From NCBI GenBank assembly GCA_025963425.1, contig JAOPUQ010000321.1:1-5996 (forward strand): a stretch of 5,996 bases of DNA, read 5' to 3'. The position numbers and the translations under genes were made by a program. Origin of the DNA: Modestobacter sp. GTDB taxonomy: Bacteria > Actinomycetota > Actinomycetes > Mycobacteriales > Geodermatophilaceae. Of the stretch, positions 4,802 to 5,996 are shown in pieces; position 1 is the stretch's first letter; each line of letters starts with the position of its first letter. The notes beneath the pieces are model-generated. The model searched no databases, had not been told where the DNA came from, and worked only from the letters and a program-made list of their open reading frames with translations.

Positions 4802-5996
4802 TCAGGGGGTCGGGCTGGCCGACGTCGGGGTGGGGCTCGGCGTCGTCGGCGTCGCCGTCGGGGACGGCGGCGTGGTCTGGGTGCTGGGGATCGGCACCGC
4901 GATCTTCAGCGTGATCTCCTGGCCGGCCGTGACCCGGGTGTTGGCACCCGGCTCGGTGCCCTCCACCTGACCCGGGGCGACGGCGTCGGACTCCACGTTC
5001 GTGGTGGTGATGTCGTCGTCGGCGATGCCCGCGTCGGTCAGGGCGGCCCGGGCGGTGGCCTCGTCCAGGCCCGCGACGTCGGGCAGGGTCACCCGGCCGG
5101 TGGAGATGCCCAGCGTGAAGGGGGCGTCCGGGGCGGCCTGCGTGCCCTCGCCCGGTTGGATGGAGACCACCCGGCCCTGGGGCGCGAGCGAGTCGACCTG
5201 GTCGGTGCTGACGCTGCCGGTGAAGCCCTGCGACTTGAGGCTGTTCTTGGCCCCGGCCTCGGTGAGGCCGATGACCTCGGGCACGGCCAGCGTGTCCGGC
5301 CCGGCCCCGATGGTCAGATTGACCGTCGTGTCCGGGTCCACCTTGGTGCCGGGCTGCGGATCGGAGGCGATCACCTTGCCCGCGTCCTCGGGGGAGCTGG
5401 GCGCCGGGGCAGCGGTGCCGAAGGCCAGGCCCGCCTCGGTGATCGCCGCGCGGGCGTCGGCCTCCGACATGCCGACCAGCTGGGCGGGCACCGCCACCTG
5501 GGTGACCACCGGCGGCTTCGGGTCACCGCCGCTGTTCAGCACGACCAGCAGCGTGATCACCCCGGCCAGCACGACCACACCGGCGACGACGGCGGCGATG
5601 ATCCCGCGGCGCTTGCGGCGGCGGGCGTGCTCGTCGTCGTCCCAGTGCTCGTCGTCGTAGCCGTGCAGGCCGCCGTTGGTGATCAGCGTGGTCTTCTCGG
5701 CGTCGCTCATCACCGGGGTCGCCTCGACCTGCTGGCCGGCGATGGCGCGCATCAGGTCCGACCGCATGTCGGCGGCCGACTGGTAGCGGTTGGCCGGGTT
5801 CTTGCTCATCGCCTTGAGCAGGATCGCGTCCAGCTCGGGCGGCACCTCGGGGTTGATGGACGACGGCAGCCGCGGATCCTCCCGGACGTGCTGGTAGGCC
5901 ACCGAGACGGGGGAGTCGCCGGTGAACGGCGGCGCGCCGGTCACCAGCTCGTAGAGCAGACAGCCGAGCGAGTAGACGTCGGAGCGGGCGTCCACG
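4802..5996 (-). CDS. pknB: Ser/Thr protein kinase PknB with PASTA domains (C-terminal part; 5' end outside window)
   Basis: About 397 C-terminal residues are visible (numbered from the Val at 5995). Seen: late kinase subdomains DARSDVYSLGCLLYELVTGAPPF (2-24), a C-lobe helix ending NRYQSAADMRSDL (69-81), a juxtamembrane segment with a Thr pair (KTTLITNGG) and an acidic then basic stretch (DDEHWDDDEHARRRKRR), one TM at 131-153, then three extracellular PASTA domains at about 165-231, 234-299 and 300-367. A Pro/Thr/Ser tail (368-397) ends the protein. PASTA domains bind muropeptides or lipid II, and PknB phosphorylates division and cell-wall proteins. ATP-binding and catalytic loops are outside the window. 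M. tuberculosis PknB has four PASTA repeats, so this copy has one fewer. The convergent position after pabA matches Rv0014c. Its own promoter is not in the window. Confidence 0.96.
   Translation of the reverse strand, partial: VDARSDVYSLGCLLYELVTGAPPFTGDSPVSVAYQHVREDPRLPSSINPEVPPELDAILLKAMSKNPANRYQSAADMRSDLMRAIAGQQVEATPVMSDAEKTTLITNGGLHGYDDEHWDDDEHARRRKRRGIIAAVVAGVVVLAGVITLLVVLNSGGDPKPPVVTQVAVPAQLVGMSEADARAAITEAGLAFGTAAPAPSSPEDAGKVIASDPQPGTKVDPDTTVNLTIGAGPDTLAVPEVIGLTEAGAKNSLKSQGFTGSVSTDQVDSLAPQGRVVSIQPGEGTQAAPDAPFTLGISTGRVTLPDVAGLDEATARAALTDAGIADDDITTTNVESDAVAPGQVEGTEPGANTRVTAGQEITLKIAVPIPSTQTTPPSPTATPTTPSPTPTSASPTP

Noticed and set aside
1..5996. CRISPR array, tRNA/rRNA gene, insertion sequence or prophage signs
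   Set aside because: There are no regularly spaced repeats, no recognisable RNA gene, transposase or terminal repeats, and composition is uniform across the window.

Overview
The window is very GC-rich DNA with GTG and ATG starts, strong third-position G/C bias and tightly packed genes. Its gene content and order match the conserved, usually origin-proximal block of high-GC Actinobacteria: ppiA, rhomboid, PH-domain protein, crgA, DUF881 protein, class E sortase, small membrane protein, pabA/trpG, pknB. Mycobacterium tuberculosis (Rv0009 to Rv0014c) and Streptomyces (around SCO3848 to SCO3856) carry related versions. Protein style suggests a Geodermatophilaceae or Frankia-like relative, but that genus-level guess is inference. 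The replication origin is not in the window.

Layout. On the + strand, the last 50 codons of a cyclophilin (2-154) run into an intramembrane rhomboid protease with an N-terminal cysteine-rich domain (151-1035). It appears to start at a CTG that overlaps the cyclophilin stop. The rhomboid converges on a two-TM PH-like membrane protein on the - strand (1032-1448), and the two stop codons share one CTAG. A 394-bp gap (1449-1842) has no gene. It holds three one-mismatch DnaA-box-like 9-mers, two related TGTGCACA...GGGGAC repeats and a strong hairpin terminator. crgA follows on the - strand (1843-2112). A 164-bp divergent promoter region (2113-2276) contains two adjacent perfect dyads. The + strand unit from 2277 to 4741 then encodes a DUF881 membrane protein, a class E sortase, a 52-residue membrane protein and the glutamine amidotransferase subunit of aminodeoxychorismate/anthranilate synthase. 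Its genes overlap at two of three junctions. After a hairpin terminator, the 3' two-thirds or so of pknB arrives from the other strand (4802-5996, running off the window).

How the genes fit together. CrgA (divisome/elongasome membrane protein) and PknB (PASTA-domain Ser/Thr kinase sensing peptidoglycan) control growth and septation. The sortase anchors surface proteins, and the DUF881 and 52-residue proteins are membrane partners of unknown role in the same transcript. PabA is a metabolic gene co-transcribed by overlap. Most of the locus is an ordinary, conserved actinobacterial cell-envelope neighbourhood. I see no clearly new system. The parts worth a second look are the CTG start, the DnaA-box-like cluster, the tandem dyads, the unstudied small membrane protein and the PknB tail.
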